Shown: positions 1-10,799, counted from the first letter of the stretch. The stretch: DNA of 64,000 nt from Tolypeutes matacus (GCA_026826555.1 JAKSZT010054324.1:1466694-1530693), one strand, 5' to 3'. Notes: generated by a model not told the origin, from the sequence alone. Translations and numbers: made by a program.

Positions 1-339
1 ATAATTTTTAGTTTTAAACAAGAGCTATCCTATTTAGCTAATTTCTAGCAGCATTTCTTTCATCATTTAAGTGTAAAATATGGGGATCACTTAGACTAAC
101 TCTCACCATTACCTTCCTTTAGTATTGACTAGAAATGTAAAATGCTGATACTAACAAGTCTGTAAAATGTGATGTACCTTAAAACTCACTATGATTTCTT
201 CATAAACCACATTATATTTGAAAACTCTATAACATTTCTGATTGTTTTGCTTCACACACACACACAGACATGACTCACTGTTCTGTTATCCTTTCCTAAT
301 TCTCTACTATTTTGATTATGTTTATTACTACATCTTGTA
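1..339. other. Unassigned AT-rich DNA
   Basis: No gene or clear repeat is recognised. A short CA run sits near 253-266. The AT-rich, stop-dense sequence is typical of intergenic mammalian DNA. Confidence 0.5.
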
Positions 340-900
340 TGTTAGTCTTAAAATCAGGAGCATAAGTGCTTTAACTCTGTAAGTTTTTCAAGGTAGTTTT
401 GGCTCTTCTAAATAATTTCATTTTCATATAAACTTAAGAATGGGCTTTCAATTTCTACAAATAAAAATCTGCTGGGATATTGATGAAGATTATTTGAATC
501 TATAGATTAATTTGGAGGAGAATATTGAGTTTTCCTAACCATGAATTTGTTATTTATTTAGGTTATTTTAAATTTCTCTCTGCTATGATTTGTTATTTTC
601 AGTTTAGTGTTCTTAACATCTTCCAATAGATTTTTTTCCTTTGTATTTTATATTTTAATACTATTGTGAATGATATTGTTTTAATTTTATTCATTGGTCA
701 TTGCTGGTGTATATTATACAATCGATCTTTTTAAATTGATTTTTGTATATTATTTTTATCCTGAGATTTTGTTTAGCTGACTTAGTAGTTCTTTAATTTT
801 TTGAGAGAGTCTGTATGGCTTGCTACATACACTATCATTTTATCTGTCAATATTGATGGTTTTACTTCTTCCTGTCCAATCTTCATGCATCCAATATTTC
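340..900 (-). mobile_element. Old LINE-1 ORF2 fragment
   Basis: Read on the minus strand, this resembles the region of mammalian L1 ORF2 after the RT catalytic core. Recognisable plus-strand stretches are the one around 'ttacttcttcctgtccaatc' (863-882) and the segment near 720-780 that parallels the L1 phrase for a mid-RT beta strand. Stops occur throughout, so no protein is expected. Both ends are lost. The assignment rests on remembered L1 consensus and on no alignment. Confidence 0.6.
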
Positions 901-1109
901 ATTTCAGTGTAGGAGTAGGATTTACTTGGAGGTTGGGGCAAGAGGGAAAACAACAACAATAATAACAACAGGAGATTTCCCCTTTTTTCTGTCCTTTCTT
1001 GCTGCTTGGAATATAAAGAGGTTTCCCTTGGAGCTCTTTCTTTCTGTCTACACTTCCTAAACAGTTATGGCTTGTCATTACAACGGCTCACCAAAGCCTC
1101 CACAATTTC

Positions 1110-1315
1110 AAAAGGAGCACTACTATACTTACCTGGCAGGGGAGATACTATGATCATGAAGGTGGTTTTCCCAGGGCAAGGCTTATCCATTGAACTCTGG
1201 ATGTGCTGACCCCTGCGATTTCCCCAAATGTGGGGAACTCAACTGTATAGTTTGTGGTAGTGGAAGACTGAGTTCACGCTCTCCCCTGGGAAAAAAAAAA
1301 CAAAAGAGCACTACT
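1110..1315 (+). repeat. Target-site duplication around the U1 retrocopy
   Basis: The left copy at 1110-1124 reads AAAAGGAGCACTACT and the right copy at 1302-1315 reads AAAAGAGCACTACT. They differ by one G. They flank the U1 copy and its A-rich tail exactly, which is the footprint of L1-mediated target-primed reverse transcription. Confidence 0.9.
1125..1288 (+). pseudogene. RNU1 pseudogene: U1 snRNA retropseudogene (full length)
   Basis: The copy begins ATACTTACCTGGCAGGGGAG, the U1 5' end that pairs with 5' splice sites, and ends with the stem-loop 4 sequence CTCTCCCCTG. It is 164 nt, the length of mature mammalian U1. By eye it differs from the U1 I remember at about 14 positions. Most are C-to-T or G-to-A changes, several at former CpGs, as expected of a decaying methylated copy. 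The Sm site has changed from AATTTGTGG to AGTTTGTGG. It is followed by GG plus a run of ten A (1291-1300) and sits between matching TSDs, so it is a retroposed copy. No proximal sequence element was recognised upstream. It should not make functional U1. Confidence 0.95.
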
Positions 1316-1319
1316 TGGA

Positions 1320-2462
1320 CCCTACTGATTTCCCCAACTGCCCTAGCTTACTCATCTCCACCCATCTTGGCCAACTTCTTTCTGGAACAGTCCAAGCATA
1401 ATTTGCCTTAGTACGTGTTTTTGCAACACTCCTCTGCTTAAAAGTCACTCTATTTAAGAAGTATTAACTGACCTCCTCAAATACAATAGCAACCTACCTT
1501 TACTCAGACCCAGTTATTGGCGATATTTTTAATTTTATACCATAACATTTATACCCATCTGACACAATATACATTGATTTGTTTATTAGTTTATTGTCTC
1601 TATCTACCAACTAGAATATAAGTTTCAGGCATGTTATTGTTCTCCCTAAAGATAAATAAATATATGTGTCAAATTTTTTAATGTTACTCGATAATACAGA
1701 ATTACAAAGTTGAAGATTTCTCTACTGTAGAACTACTCAGAGCCTGCAGTATGCTATTATGCATTGTGACAGTATAGTAAAGAAGTAAAATGTATAATAT
1801 TGATTGTTCCCAAAATATTTTTCATAATTGATGCACCCTTCTTTTTTTTAAAAAAAATGAACAACACACAAATAATATCTTGGTAACTGTGCTGCAAGGA
1901 GGATATCTGAATACTATTACTTAAATCTCAAAGCTAGGATTCTTTATGATAAATCAGTTAATGAAAAAAAAATATTATTGGTCACAAATTCTCTAATTCA
2001 TCTCTTTGTTGAATTTTCAGGGACTCTTCACCTACACTTATAGTAAATTCTATGTTAAATCCCTTATTTAGTTGTTCTTTGTCATGTTTTCACCCAGAAG
2101 CCCAACATCTTTTGCTGAGATTGAGAATTATTTATTGATCTTGTAACCACAACAGAAATGGAGATAAAAGTGGCCATATTTCTACCAAATAATGATTCAT
2201 ATTTTTTATAACAGACAGTTTTTGGATGACTTTAGTCATTCCCATAGTGAGTGATTCTGGTATTTTAGTGTTTACTAATAGACTCAGTTATTGCAATTAT
2301 CTGATATTTTGATATTTTGTTTCAGTTCCATTGCTCTTCTGATGAATGACTCTGCATTGGTAAGACACAAACTGAGCTTTGATATAAGCATTTGCTGATA
2401 ATCTGCTTCTATCAAAGTGATACTGAGCAAAAGTGGGGTTATTTGCCTGATGTATTTCATAA
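1320..2462. other. Unassigned AT-rich DNA
   Basis: About 1.1 kb with no gene, structured RNA or recognisable repeat. Short A and T runs near 1841-1858 and 1963-1971 are the only low-complexity features. The two open frames spanning 1006-1411 merely read through the U1 copy and are not genes. Confidence 0.5.
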
Positions 2463-2834
2463 TGACTAATTCCAGAGACATCAGGGTCTCAAAGAGAAAA
2501 AGAGTTTATTGCCATCACATAGCAAGGAGATCAGATGGCCTAAGGGCCTAAAATCTGTTTCCCTTAATTGCAGTAATTATGATAGTTTTATAGAATCCAA
2601 AGACAGGCAGGTTTGTGCTAATGAGTAATTGGGGTGGGGCTGGGTCAGTTTCCTTCATTAATAAACATAATGTAGTGATGATCAATACACTAACCTAAGG
2701 TGCCCTTACTGACTGGTAGGAGGTTTGTAATTCTCGGAGTAAAATTGACAGGAAGTCTTTGAAGAGTGCTGTAAACATGAGTTTCATGGTTTTCTGGTGC
2801 TACCAGATAAAGGAGTGGTTGCAGGTTGGGCACA
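2463..2834 (-). repeat. 3' LTR-like segment of the ERV
   Basis: On the minus strand this runs from TGTGCCCAAC to ...GAATTAGTCA, so it has TG...CA ends. It carries a TATAAA-like element near 2589-2594 and AATAAA at 2505-2510, followed by a pyrimidine-rich U5-like stretch. Its position just downstream of pol fits a 3' LTR. By eye it does not match the 5' LTR at 8144-8587, which is unexpected for one provirus. The inner boundary is uncertain; a purine run on the minus strand at 2849-2860 could be a worn polypurine tract. Confidence 0.55.
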
Positions 2835-2925
2835 ATAGGGGGCGGGTGCTCTCTTTTATGCCAAAAGAATTAGAGGAGGAAGGCACAAAGTAACAACTAT
2901 AGTTACTTGGCAGGCTGTGAACATA

Positions 2926-4173
2926 TTACAGGTCCCATGTAGGATTGGTCTCACCCAGAAGCCTGTGAAATAGCAGTTTCAAGCCTTCTTGTTGTTCACA
3001 GGCATAGAGGTCGGGAACAGATATTTCCTCACAGTTTGCAGTCTGGAGAAGTGAGGTAGGTGGGGTCGGGTGGGTTTCTGTAGGTTGTGGCGTGGGTTTG
3101 AATCGAGTAAAATGGATCCAAGATGAGATGCTGGCCAAATTAGCTACTGTGGGGATACTTAGCAGTATTAGATAAGGTCCAGTCTGTAGGGATTGGCGAG
3201 GCTTAGGATGTAGGGCCCTTAGGTAGATCCACTCTCCCGGGGTAAAGCTTGGGGATGTGGGTTCTCTTGGTGGTTGGGGCAAGCTTTCATGGATGTGCTA
3301 AGTACCTGTCGTGTTTGGCTTAAAATGGGGAAGTAGTCACTTAAGAGTGAGGGGGGTGGATTTTCCTAGGACACAGGGTCGAACTACATGATTTCAAAGG
3401 GACTTAGGAGGAGGGGTTTGAGGGGGACACAGCGGAGTTTGAGTGCAACAGGTAAAAGTTCTATCCAGGTGGTTTGCGTTTGGATCATGAGTTTAGTGAG
3501 GTAGATTTTGATTAGGCTTTTCCTGCATTCTACCTTGCCCAACGATTGGAGTCAATATGGAATGTGTAACTTCCAAGCAATGTTGCCAGCAACACATTAC
3601 CCCTTGTGTGATTTGGGGAATAAAGGCAGCACCGTTATTTGATTGTAGTGATGTGCGAAGGCCAAACTGGGGAATGATTTCATGTACTAAGGCTTTGGTT
3701 ATGGCATCCACCTTTTTGGAGGTGCTAGGAAAGGCTTCCACCCAGCCTGAAAAGGTATCAACAAAGACTAACAAATATTTTACTCATTTTACTGGGGGCA
3801 TGTGAATGAAATCTACTTGCCAATCTTGCCCAGGTATCTGTCCGCACATTAAATGATTAGGGGCATGAGGTTTTGGAGGCTGTTTTTGGGGTGAGATTGT
3901 TTGGCAAATGTGACAGGATGCTGAGATTCCTGACAGGATTTTGTTAAGGTTGGGGAGAGTAATGAAGTAGGAGAGCAGCTGGGTTAGTGGTTTAGGGCTG
4001 ACGTGGAAGTGGTTGTGTAAGGAAGTAAGGATATTTACTTTTTCTTGTTTTGGCAGTACTATCTTATTGTCCTTAAAAATCCATCTGTTATTGATTTTTG
4101 CCCTGACCTGCAGTAAAGAGCCTGTTTCTTCCAGAGAGCAGTTTGGGGGGCTGAGTGGCAATACTAGTACCAT
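2926..4173 (-). pseudogene. pol: ERV integrase region (broken)
   Basis: Three separate minus-strand frames cover it. The first (4173-3784) holds the N-terminal zinc-binding region, with the CHIC part of the His/Cys motif, and the WQVDF motif with the first catalytic Asp. The second (3774-3493) holds the core, beginning LVFVDTFSGW. The position of the second catalytic Asp in the usual LQSDNG motif reads LQSNNG, so D is replaced by N. The third (3282-2926) is the C-terminal domain, with GEWIYL and SSWIHFTRFKP as in gammaretroviral integrases. Stops separate the pieces. The enzyme would join viral DNA ends to host DNA in a live relative; this copy cannot. Confidence 0.85.
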
Positions 4174-4728
4174 TGATAAGAGTGTATAAGATGGTTTCTG
4201 GTTTTGGTGGCTTGTGATTTTGCTTCATTGTCTGCTATATGATTTCCCTGCACTGTTGGGTTGTTCTGTTTTTGGTGCCCCTTGCAGTGAAGGATTGGTA
4301 CATGCTGTGACAGGCTGGCAGACTGAAGGAATTTTAGAATCAGGTGGTGATTGACAATGGAGGAGCCATTAGTGGTACGGTACCCCCTCTCTCTCTCCAC
4401 AGAGGAGCATGTGAATGATATGCATATTTAGAGTTGGTGCACATGTTGGCTGTGAGATTCTGGGCTATAGTTAGAGCTCTGGTAAGGGCTATGAGTTCTG
4501 CTTGCTGTGAGTTTGTGCCTGGTGGTAATGGGCCCTATTCTAAGACTGTCTGCTTAGGGTTACTATTGCATACCCTGCCTGTGAGGAGTCGCCGATTTTG
4601 GTGACGCTGCCATCGATGAGCCAATTTGGAATGGGTTCTGGCAGAGGAAGGTCCAAGATGTTGGGAAATGGGTTAAAGAAGTGATCAAGCATGTCTGAGC
4701 AATCATGTTTTGGGACTTTTTCATTCAT
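4164..4728 (-). pseudogene. pol: ERV RNase H region (broken)
   Basis: The frame starting at 4728 contains NWLIDGS, matching the first conserved Asp of retroviral RNase H, followed by AGYAIV. A second frame at 4400-4164 contains the later part, with HCKGHQ and a terminal NHIADNEAK-type stretch (His and last Asp region). Stops and a frameshift between 4540 and 4400 break it. The RNase H of a live relative removes RNA from RNA-DNA hybrids during reverse transcription. Confidence 0.75.
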
Positions 4729-5900
4729 GTTTTTATTAGGTATGGGGAGTAGAGTAGCAGGGTTAAGGGAGGGGCACCGGTGAAGGGTAATATTTGGGTT
4801 TTGGAGTAGGGTGGCATGTATGGCTTGTAAGCAAGTGTTAGAAATGATTGAAAGGGCTTGGTGGGACAGTGGGGAAGATAGAGAGTGTGAGGATATACCT
4901 GGATGGTTTGGAAGGGCACCAATTTACAGTTTCCTGGAAGAGTACAGTAGCAGCTGCTAAGATTCGAAGACAGTGAGGCCACCCTGTGATAGTCCCGTCA
5001 AGCTGTTTTGAAAAGTATGTGACTGCATGGGGATCAGGTTCATACTTTTGAATTAGCAGTCCTAGAGCATACCCTCCCCTTGTATCTATGTATAATTGGA
5101 AAGGCTTGTTTGGATTTGGCAGAGCTAAGGCTGGTACAGTGCACAGGGCCTTCTGTAGTTGCTTGAATGAAGCTGTGATTGATATGTGTTGGGGTATTTG
5201 TTCGTAGAGATTGCCTGTGGTTGCATGATAGAGGGGTTTGGCTATGGGGCTGAAATTGGGGACCCAGAGGCAGAAAAAGTTGGCAAGTCTTAAGAAGGAC
5301 AGTAGTTCTGACTTAGTAGTTGATAGAGGGGTTTCAGAGAAGTTTTTTTCGTTCTTGTGTTAAGCCTTTGTGAGTAGGGGTTAGGTGTAACCCAAGGTAT
5401 CTAACTTCGGGGGTGAAGAACTGGCCTTAGTTAGGGGACACTCAGTATCCCTTGCTTGCAAGGAGGTTGAAGAGGGAGGTGATGTGTTCAGTGGAGCTCT
5501 CTAGAGAGGGGCTACACAAAAGGAGGTCATCGACATACTGTAAAAGAACACTGGGGTTTAGGGGCAGTGTAGAGAGATCACAGGCTAGGGCTTGGCCAAA
5601 TATGTGGGGGCTGTTGCAGAACCCCTGGGGGAGGACAGTCCAGGTGAGTTGTTGAGCAACTTTAGCAGTTGGGTTATTCCAGGTAAAGGCGAATGGGTTT
5701 GGGAGGAGCTATTGAGGGGGGATAGTGAAGAAGGCGTCTTTGAGGTCTAAGATGGTGAAGTGAGAGATGTTGGGGGTATTTGGGAAAGTAATGTGTATGA
5801 GTTTGGAATGACAGGGTGAGGGGTTTCATTGCATCAATAACTGCCCACAGATCTTGGACTAACTGGTAGGTGTTGTTTGGCTTTTTCACCGCCAGAATGC
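4729..5900 (-). pseudogene. pol: ERV reverse transcriptase (broken; YVDD retained)
   Basis: The minus strand at 5889 starts with KKPNNTYQLVQDL, the fingers motif of gammaretroviral RT. The catalytic YVDD is intact at 5526-5537, preceded by LLQ. The phrase LPQGFCNSP-like just upstream (about 5600-5630) is the usual motif B. Frameshifts and stops interrupt the domain several times, for example near 5674 and 5440. The region from about 4982 down to 4729 is the connection domain in a separate frame. The polymerase is not expressible. Confidence 0.85.
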
Positions 5901-5999
5901 GAGTGTGAGTGGGAGAATTGGCTGGCCTCAGAAGTTCTGCAAAGGGAAGTTTGTTAATAATGGGTTGTAATCTGAGTATTGATTGAGGAGAGAGGGTAT

Positions 6000-6529
6000 A
6001 GGGGCTTGTTTGGGAATTTATTAGGATTTTTAAGAGTGACTTTGATTGGGGTTATGATGTTTAGCTACGGAGGGGTGCTTGGTGTCCCACACTACAGGGT
6101 TAACATGTTTTTCTAGGATTGGGGGGATGTTTAAGGGCGGGAATGGGAGTGTGTATAGAAGAAAAAGGGCTTCTGTGGCAGGTGTATCTAGGATGGGGAT
6201 TAATAGTAGAATGCAGTTTAGCTAATAGGTCTCGCCCTCTTAGGAGGGTGGGACAGGTGGGTATGGTTAGAAAAGAATGTGTGAAGGAGGTTGTTATAAA
6301 GCAGACAAGCCAAGGGCTGTGTCTGGAGGGGATTTGTTATTTGGCCATTAACCCCCACAATAGAGATTGAGGAACAGACTAAAGGTCTGGCATGTTCTTG
6401 TAAGACCAAAGAAGTGGCCCTGTGTTTAATAAAAAGGAGATTGGCTTATCTGCCACCATTATGATTACCCTGTCTTTGGCTCTGGTAATGGAGATGAAGG
6501 GGGCTTCCGAGCCCGGGCGGCATCAGTCT
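6000..6529 (-). pseudogene. pro: ERV protease and pro-pol linker (broken, active site changed)
   Basis: On the minus strand the sequence around 6445-6415 translates as KPISFLLNTGP. Retroviral proteases have LLDTGA here, so the catalytic Asp codon has become AAC (6424-6426) and the following Ala has become Pro. Downstream, ISIVGVNGQ and the PLQTQPLACLL stretch match the protease body of HERV-H-like elements. An in-frame stop lies just upstream. The domain would be inactive even if translated. Confidence 0.75.
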
Positions 6530-7690
6530 TCAGTGGCTAGGCCCAGTAGTTCTGAGAGGGACAATCCTGGCTCTGGGACAGCCGGGCCGTTGACTAGCTG
6601 ATTTCCAATGTCCTTTAACCTGGCACACTGGACAGGGGCCCAGTGGAGCTCTGAGATTAGGGCACACTTTTGCCCAATGTCCTTCCTTGCCACACTTGAA
6701 ACAGGGTCCTGGTGGGGTTTGCATAGAGCCTGAGGGTTTTTTTAGCCATCTTGGATGTGGGCTGCAATTAAATGGTATTTAGCCTGATGTCCCTTGAGTT
6801 TTTGTTGTTTAATTTCCTCATCTCTATTGTTAAAGACCCGGAATGCAGTTTTAATTAGGTCTTTTTGAGGGGTTTGTGGTCTTGGGTGTGGAAAGTGTCT
6901 GCAAAGCCTGTGGCTGTGGCTCAGATATGGGTTTTTTCTTTGGGAGCAGTGGAAGAGATTATGACACAGACATCCTGAAAGGTAAGATCATAGGATTGGG
7001 TGATGTATTAGAATTCCTTAATATATTGTGTGGGGTCAGTAGAAAAGGAGCCTAGGTGTTTTTCAATATGTGCTAGATTGGAGAGTAAAAAGGGGACATG
7101 TACATGCATGATGCCTTCTGTCCCAGCCACCTCCCAGAAAGGGAGGATAGGATCTAGGGCAGGAGGATTGAGAGTGGGAAGTTGGACCTGAGAGTGGGTG
7201 GTGGATGAGGAGAAGGGAGCGAGTTCAGGGGAAGGTGTGGGGGAACAGGAGGAGGATGGAGTAGGTTCAGAGGATGCTGATGAGACATATGGTGGTGGAG
7301 GATGGGTGTGATCAGAGGGATGGAAGTCAGGTGAAGGGTTTTTTGTGTGAGGAAGAGTGAGTTTATTGTGGAGGAGGATTTGGTAGGTAGGACAGGATTG
7401 GCAGAGGGAAGGACGGTTACAGATGAAAAGGAAAGCCTGAATGTAGGGAATCTCAGACCATTTGCCATTGCATTGGATATAGTTCTTGAGATCTTGGAGA
7501 ACTTGGATGTCAAAGGTGCCATGTTCAGGTCACTGGCTTTTGTTGTTAATTTATATTGAGACCAAATAGAGGTAGAATAAAAAATGAGCTGTTTTGACTT
7601 GATTTTTCCTCTGGGATAAAGGATTTTAAGGTTGCAGAGGAGGCACCTTAAAGGGGTTTCTTTTGGAGGTAATGATTGGTAATTTCCCAT
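6530..7690 (-). pseudogene. gag: ERV gag (broken; two zinc knuckles)
   Basis: The reading frame begins at 7690 with MGNYQSLPP, the N-myristoylation-type start of gamma gag. The matrix part is followed by a proline- and serine-rich linker (about 7350-7154). The capsid (about 7150-6730) is badly interrupted. Nucleocapsid lies at 6724-6530 and has two CCHC knuckles. The first ([14 protein letters not shown]) is complete. The second ([14 protein letters not shown]) has Ser in place of the last Cys. Two knuckles, not one, separate this group from murine leukaemia-type viruses and fit the HERV-H/W/F side. Confidence 0.8.
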
Positions 7691-8123
7691 GGTTAGTGAG
7701 GTAAGGGTGAGTTTGGGGACTTGCTAGGAAAGGCTTAGGAAAGGAGGTGTGGAAGGAAAGAGACAAGCGTCCTTGATTCTTTCATTTCCAGATGTTAGGG
7801 GCCAGATGGCCAGAGACCAGACCCAGAACTAGGTGTCCCCAGATCTGGGAACGTCAGGTAAGGGCCACTAAGGACCGGTGACCAAACTCAGGACTGGGCG
7901 TCCATGGAGCCTAGAAGGTCAGGTAAACGGGACAGTTCCCCAGTACCGGGGAGGATCTCTGACGTAGCACTAGGATTTCTGGATGGAGGCAGAAAAAAAA
8001 GGCACAGGATCCTTTGGAAAGCTCCGGAAACTCACCCAAAAATGAATGTGTCTGTTATTGACTGATGGAGTGGCGATGGCAGGGCGGAGGGCCTCATGGG
8101 GTTGATCTCTGTCAACGACACCT

Positions 8124-8141
8124 CCCGGGGTTTTAGCACCA
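8124..8141 (-). other. ERV primer binding site, tRNA-Phe-like
   Basis: Two bases inside the 5' LTR end, the minus strand reads TGGTGCTAAAACCCCGGG. The site complementary to the 3' end of tRNA-Phe is TGGTGCCGAAACCCGGGA, so this differs by two substitutions (a CpG-like CG to TA) and one extra C. A tRNA-Phe primer is characteristic of HERV-F-like elements. The match is by eye, and another tRNA with a GGTGC end could be considered. Confidence 0.65.
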
Positions 8142-8143
8142 AA

Positions 8144-8587
8144 TGTTAGGGCTAATATTAGATCCCAGGTTAATGAGGCTTAATGTTAGATCTAATGTTA
8201 GATCCCAGTTCAATGAGGCTTCGGAGACAGATCAAAAGGAATAAGGTTTATTGGATCACCTACACAGCAGGGGTCTGAAGTGAAAGCTTCTGACAGCCTG
8301 ACTGACTCTGGTTTGCATTTATATAGCCTGGGGATGGGTTACTAGGGAGAACAGTGAGAAAAAGAAAAAAAAATACTGACTTTTACTCTGTTGGGTCCAT
8401 GTTTTTTGTTTTTTTTTCAGGGGCAGAGGGTGCAGATTTTGACCATTTGTCATTGGGGCAGGGTAGACCTGCTGGAGCCAGCTAGAGGTTATAGGTGGAT
8501 CTTTATGATGGATGGGGCTAACATTTGGCCATCTGTCTTCAGGGCAGGGGAGGCTGGAGCCTCTGGGGGTTGTCAAATGGGCTGACA
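8144..8587 (-). repeat. 5' LTR of the ERV (444 bp)
   Basis: On the minus strand it runs from TGTCAGCCCA to ...AGCCCTAACA, with TG...CA ends. It contains TATATAAA (8318-8325) and AATAAA (8247-8252) about 70 bp apart, giving a U3-R-U5 layout. U5 holds an imperfect internal duplication of 'gatctaacatta' (8160-8215). The primer binding site follows at the correct spacing. Any promoter activity today is unknown. Confidence 0.8.
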
Positions 8588-8592
8588 ATAAT

Positions 8593-10300
8593 TATTTCTA
8601 AACATGGTCTAGAACTCAAACGTACATTTCAGATTTTTTTCTCACTAGTTTTTTAGATACATGCTCTCACATATTAAATTAGCCATCTAACTCTCCCCTT
8701 CAAAGTCATTATGTTAATTTATGTCAGCAGTACATTTGCATATGGAGAACTATGCAAATGAAGATGTTGAATGAAAGAATTTGTATGTTTCCTTAGTAAA
8801 AGCTTGGGGTGTAAAGTAAAGGAACTAGCTGAAGAATATTGGGGATATGGGGTAAAAACAGATTTACCAAAGGGAGATAAGCTGAGGTGGTTATTAGTTT
8901 CAAATATTGCAGTGAGAGTCATGGTTATGGTTAGCATGTAGATGTATTTTCACTTCTTCTTTCTCTACCATTCATACCATGCTGGCCTCTTTTACTATGC
9001 GATTACAAAAATTTGAAGAATTTTAGAGATGGAAAGGAACTTAAAAATCATGTAGTTCGATAACTTTTCCACAGATAAGAAGACAAAAATTAAATCTTGT
9101 CCCAATTCCCTAGCTGGCAGAACAGTGACAGAATCCCATAGTTTGACCACTTATCTAGGGCTCTCTATTTCACCAAGTCTCATTCTCATTTACTCTTTTC
9201 TTCTGTTTTATTTTTAATTTTTTTTTCTTCTTTGGGAGATAATCAAAGGAAGTGTAGTATAGTAGTGTATCTTGACGATGAACAGAGAAGGATGCATTTT
9301 CTAAGCAGATGATTAGGGAAGTGAAGTCACTGGCTACTGCAACATTTTATTACTGTAAGAATCAGGCTTTTGGGGGTATTGAGGTGATACTTAGCATCTC
9401 TTAGAAACAATGTGTGCTTTGTGCAGTCAGTTTTATTATAATTATAAAACACATGTGTCAGAAAGGAAAATTCCATTTCCTCAGCTATTTCTCTTGTTCC
9501 TTCAACAAAGGAACATGATGCAAAAAGCCTTTAAAACTTAATGTGCTAATAAACAAAACACCAGATGAAGTAAACTATCTGCCATCTCATACTAAGAGAT
9601 ATAGAGTATTTATCTCAGAGTCACTTTTAAATGGATAATATTTGCACCCTTATTTTTTAACCATTGGCAGAAGGAAGGCAGTTGGTAAACTCCTTGAGTA
9701 GAAATCTTAAATGCTATGTGTTTGCTAAAAATGGAATTATTCATTTCTCTTACAAATATGGGGCTCAAAGGCATCAGACCATGCCAAAATTCTTATGTTG
9801 AGCTGTTGTCCATGTTTTAAAAAGTACCATTCTCATTTAACTTGTTCTCTGTGATTTTCAGGATTGATGAAATCAATGTTTGGCATAGTATTTTTTCTCC
9901 TGTTCAAAAATATAATAATGAAAATTATCAATTGCCAAAAATACAAGCATAATAGCAGTAGCTAATCTTTATTTATATACTTCTTACCTTTACTATGCAC
10001 AGTTCCATATCATTATTCCCTTTACATGAAGAGTAAACCGAAGTACTGACAGGTTAAGTAATTTTACAAAGCCAAACAGCTAAATTAACTGTCATATGCT
10101 AATCAATTATATCTGCACTCATTCATTTTTCTTTCATTTTCTCTGAATAACCAGAAAGATAAATCATAACATAATAACTTAGTTTCTCATACCAGAAATA
10201 TATTTAATTTTATATATAAAAACATTAATTATAACACCTATTTAATGATACTTCCTAACATTCAAGGCCTATTGGAATCATTTAATACTTCTGAAATCAA
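8593..10300. other. Unassigned DNA with old MIR-like scraps
   Basis: No gene is seen. 9020-9190 and 10020-10090 resemble the 'ggaactt...atcatgtagttc' and 'aagtaattttacaaagcca' parts of ancient MIR-type or MER repeats, but they are too decayed for a firm family call. The open frame 8719-8937 (minus) has no recognisable domain. Confidence 0.35.
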
Positions 10301-10309
10301 TTTTATTTC

Positions 10310-10770
10310 AAATCTTTAGTAAAAATATAGCACTATGAATGTATCCTAAAAAAATCAATCAGAAATACAACAAAATATTTATATTCTAAGATATTCATTG
10401 TGGCATTAATTCTAATAGGGAAATGTGAAATGTCAATATTCATCATCAGAAAACTATTGAAATAAATTATGACATGTCCATATGTAACATATAAAGAATA
10501 TTATATATCCATTAAAACAGTAGTTTTGAAGAACTATTAATATCATAGTTAATAAACAAGATAGAATATTGAGTGAAATAAATGATGAGTGAAAATAATA
10601 TTGAATAAAATCAATTTTACATGTAATCTGATCTCCATTATGAAGGCAAATACATATACATTCATAGGAACACAATGGAAAGAAATACTCCCAAGAAGCT
10701 GTAAGTGGTTGGAAGTTGGGAAAAAAAAAATTTAACAACATGATACCATTCTTTACAATGAGACTTAATG
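10310..10770 (+). mobile_element. Ancient L1 3' fragment
   Basis: The plus strand follows the common L1M 3' course: a 'gatattcattgtggcatta' stretch (10390-10408), then 'attgaaataaattatgacat', 'ccattaaaa', and the run ending with a weak hydrophobic-coded stretch. It is decayed, with no open frame in the sense orientation. Confidence 0.55.
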
Positions 10771-10799
10771 GTATGAATGACACTTCTCAAGCAAGTCAG

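Larger units (their letters stand above)
2463..8587 (-). mobile_element. Class I (gamma-type) endogenous retrovirus, env-less provirus
   Basis: A broken provirus reads leftward. In order it has a 5' LTR (8144-8587), primer binding site (8124-8141), gag (about 7690-6530), protease (about 6500-6000), RT (about 5900-4730), RNase H (4728-4164), integrase (4173-2926) and a short 3' LTR-like segment. The gag start (MGN...), the two zinc knuckles and the pol order resemble the HERV-H/F/W/ERV-9 group of gamma-like ERVs. Frames are cut by many stops and shifts. No env is found: only about 90 bp separate the end of pol from the left LTR-like segment. A 4-bp ATAA (2459-2462 and 8588-8591) is a possible TSD. 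It is dead as a virus, with several catalytic residues changed. Confidence 0.85.

Noticed and set aside
1006..1411. Two overlapping short plus-strand open frames
   Set aside because: They read through the U1 retrocopy and its tail; no protein domain.
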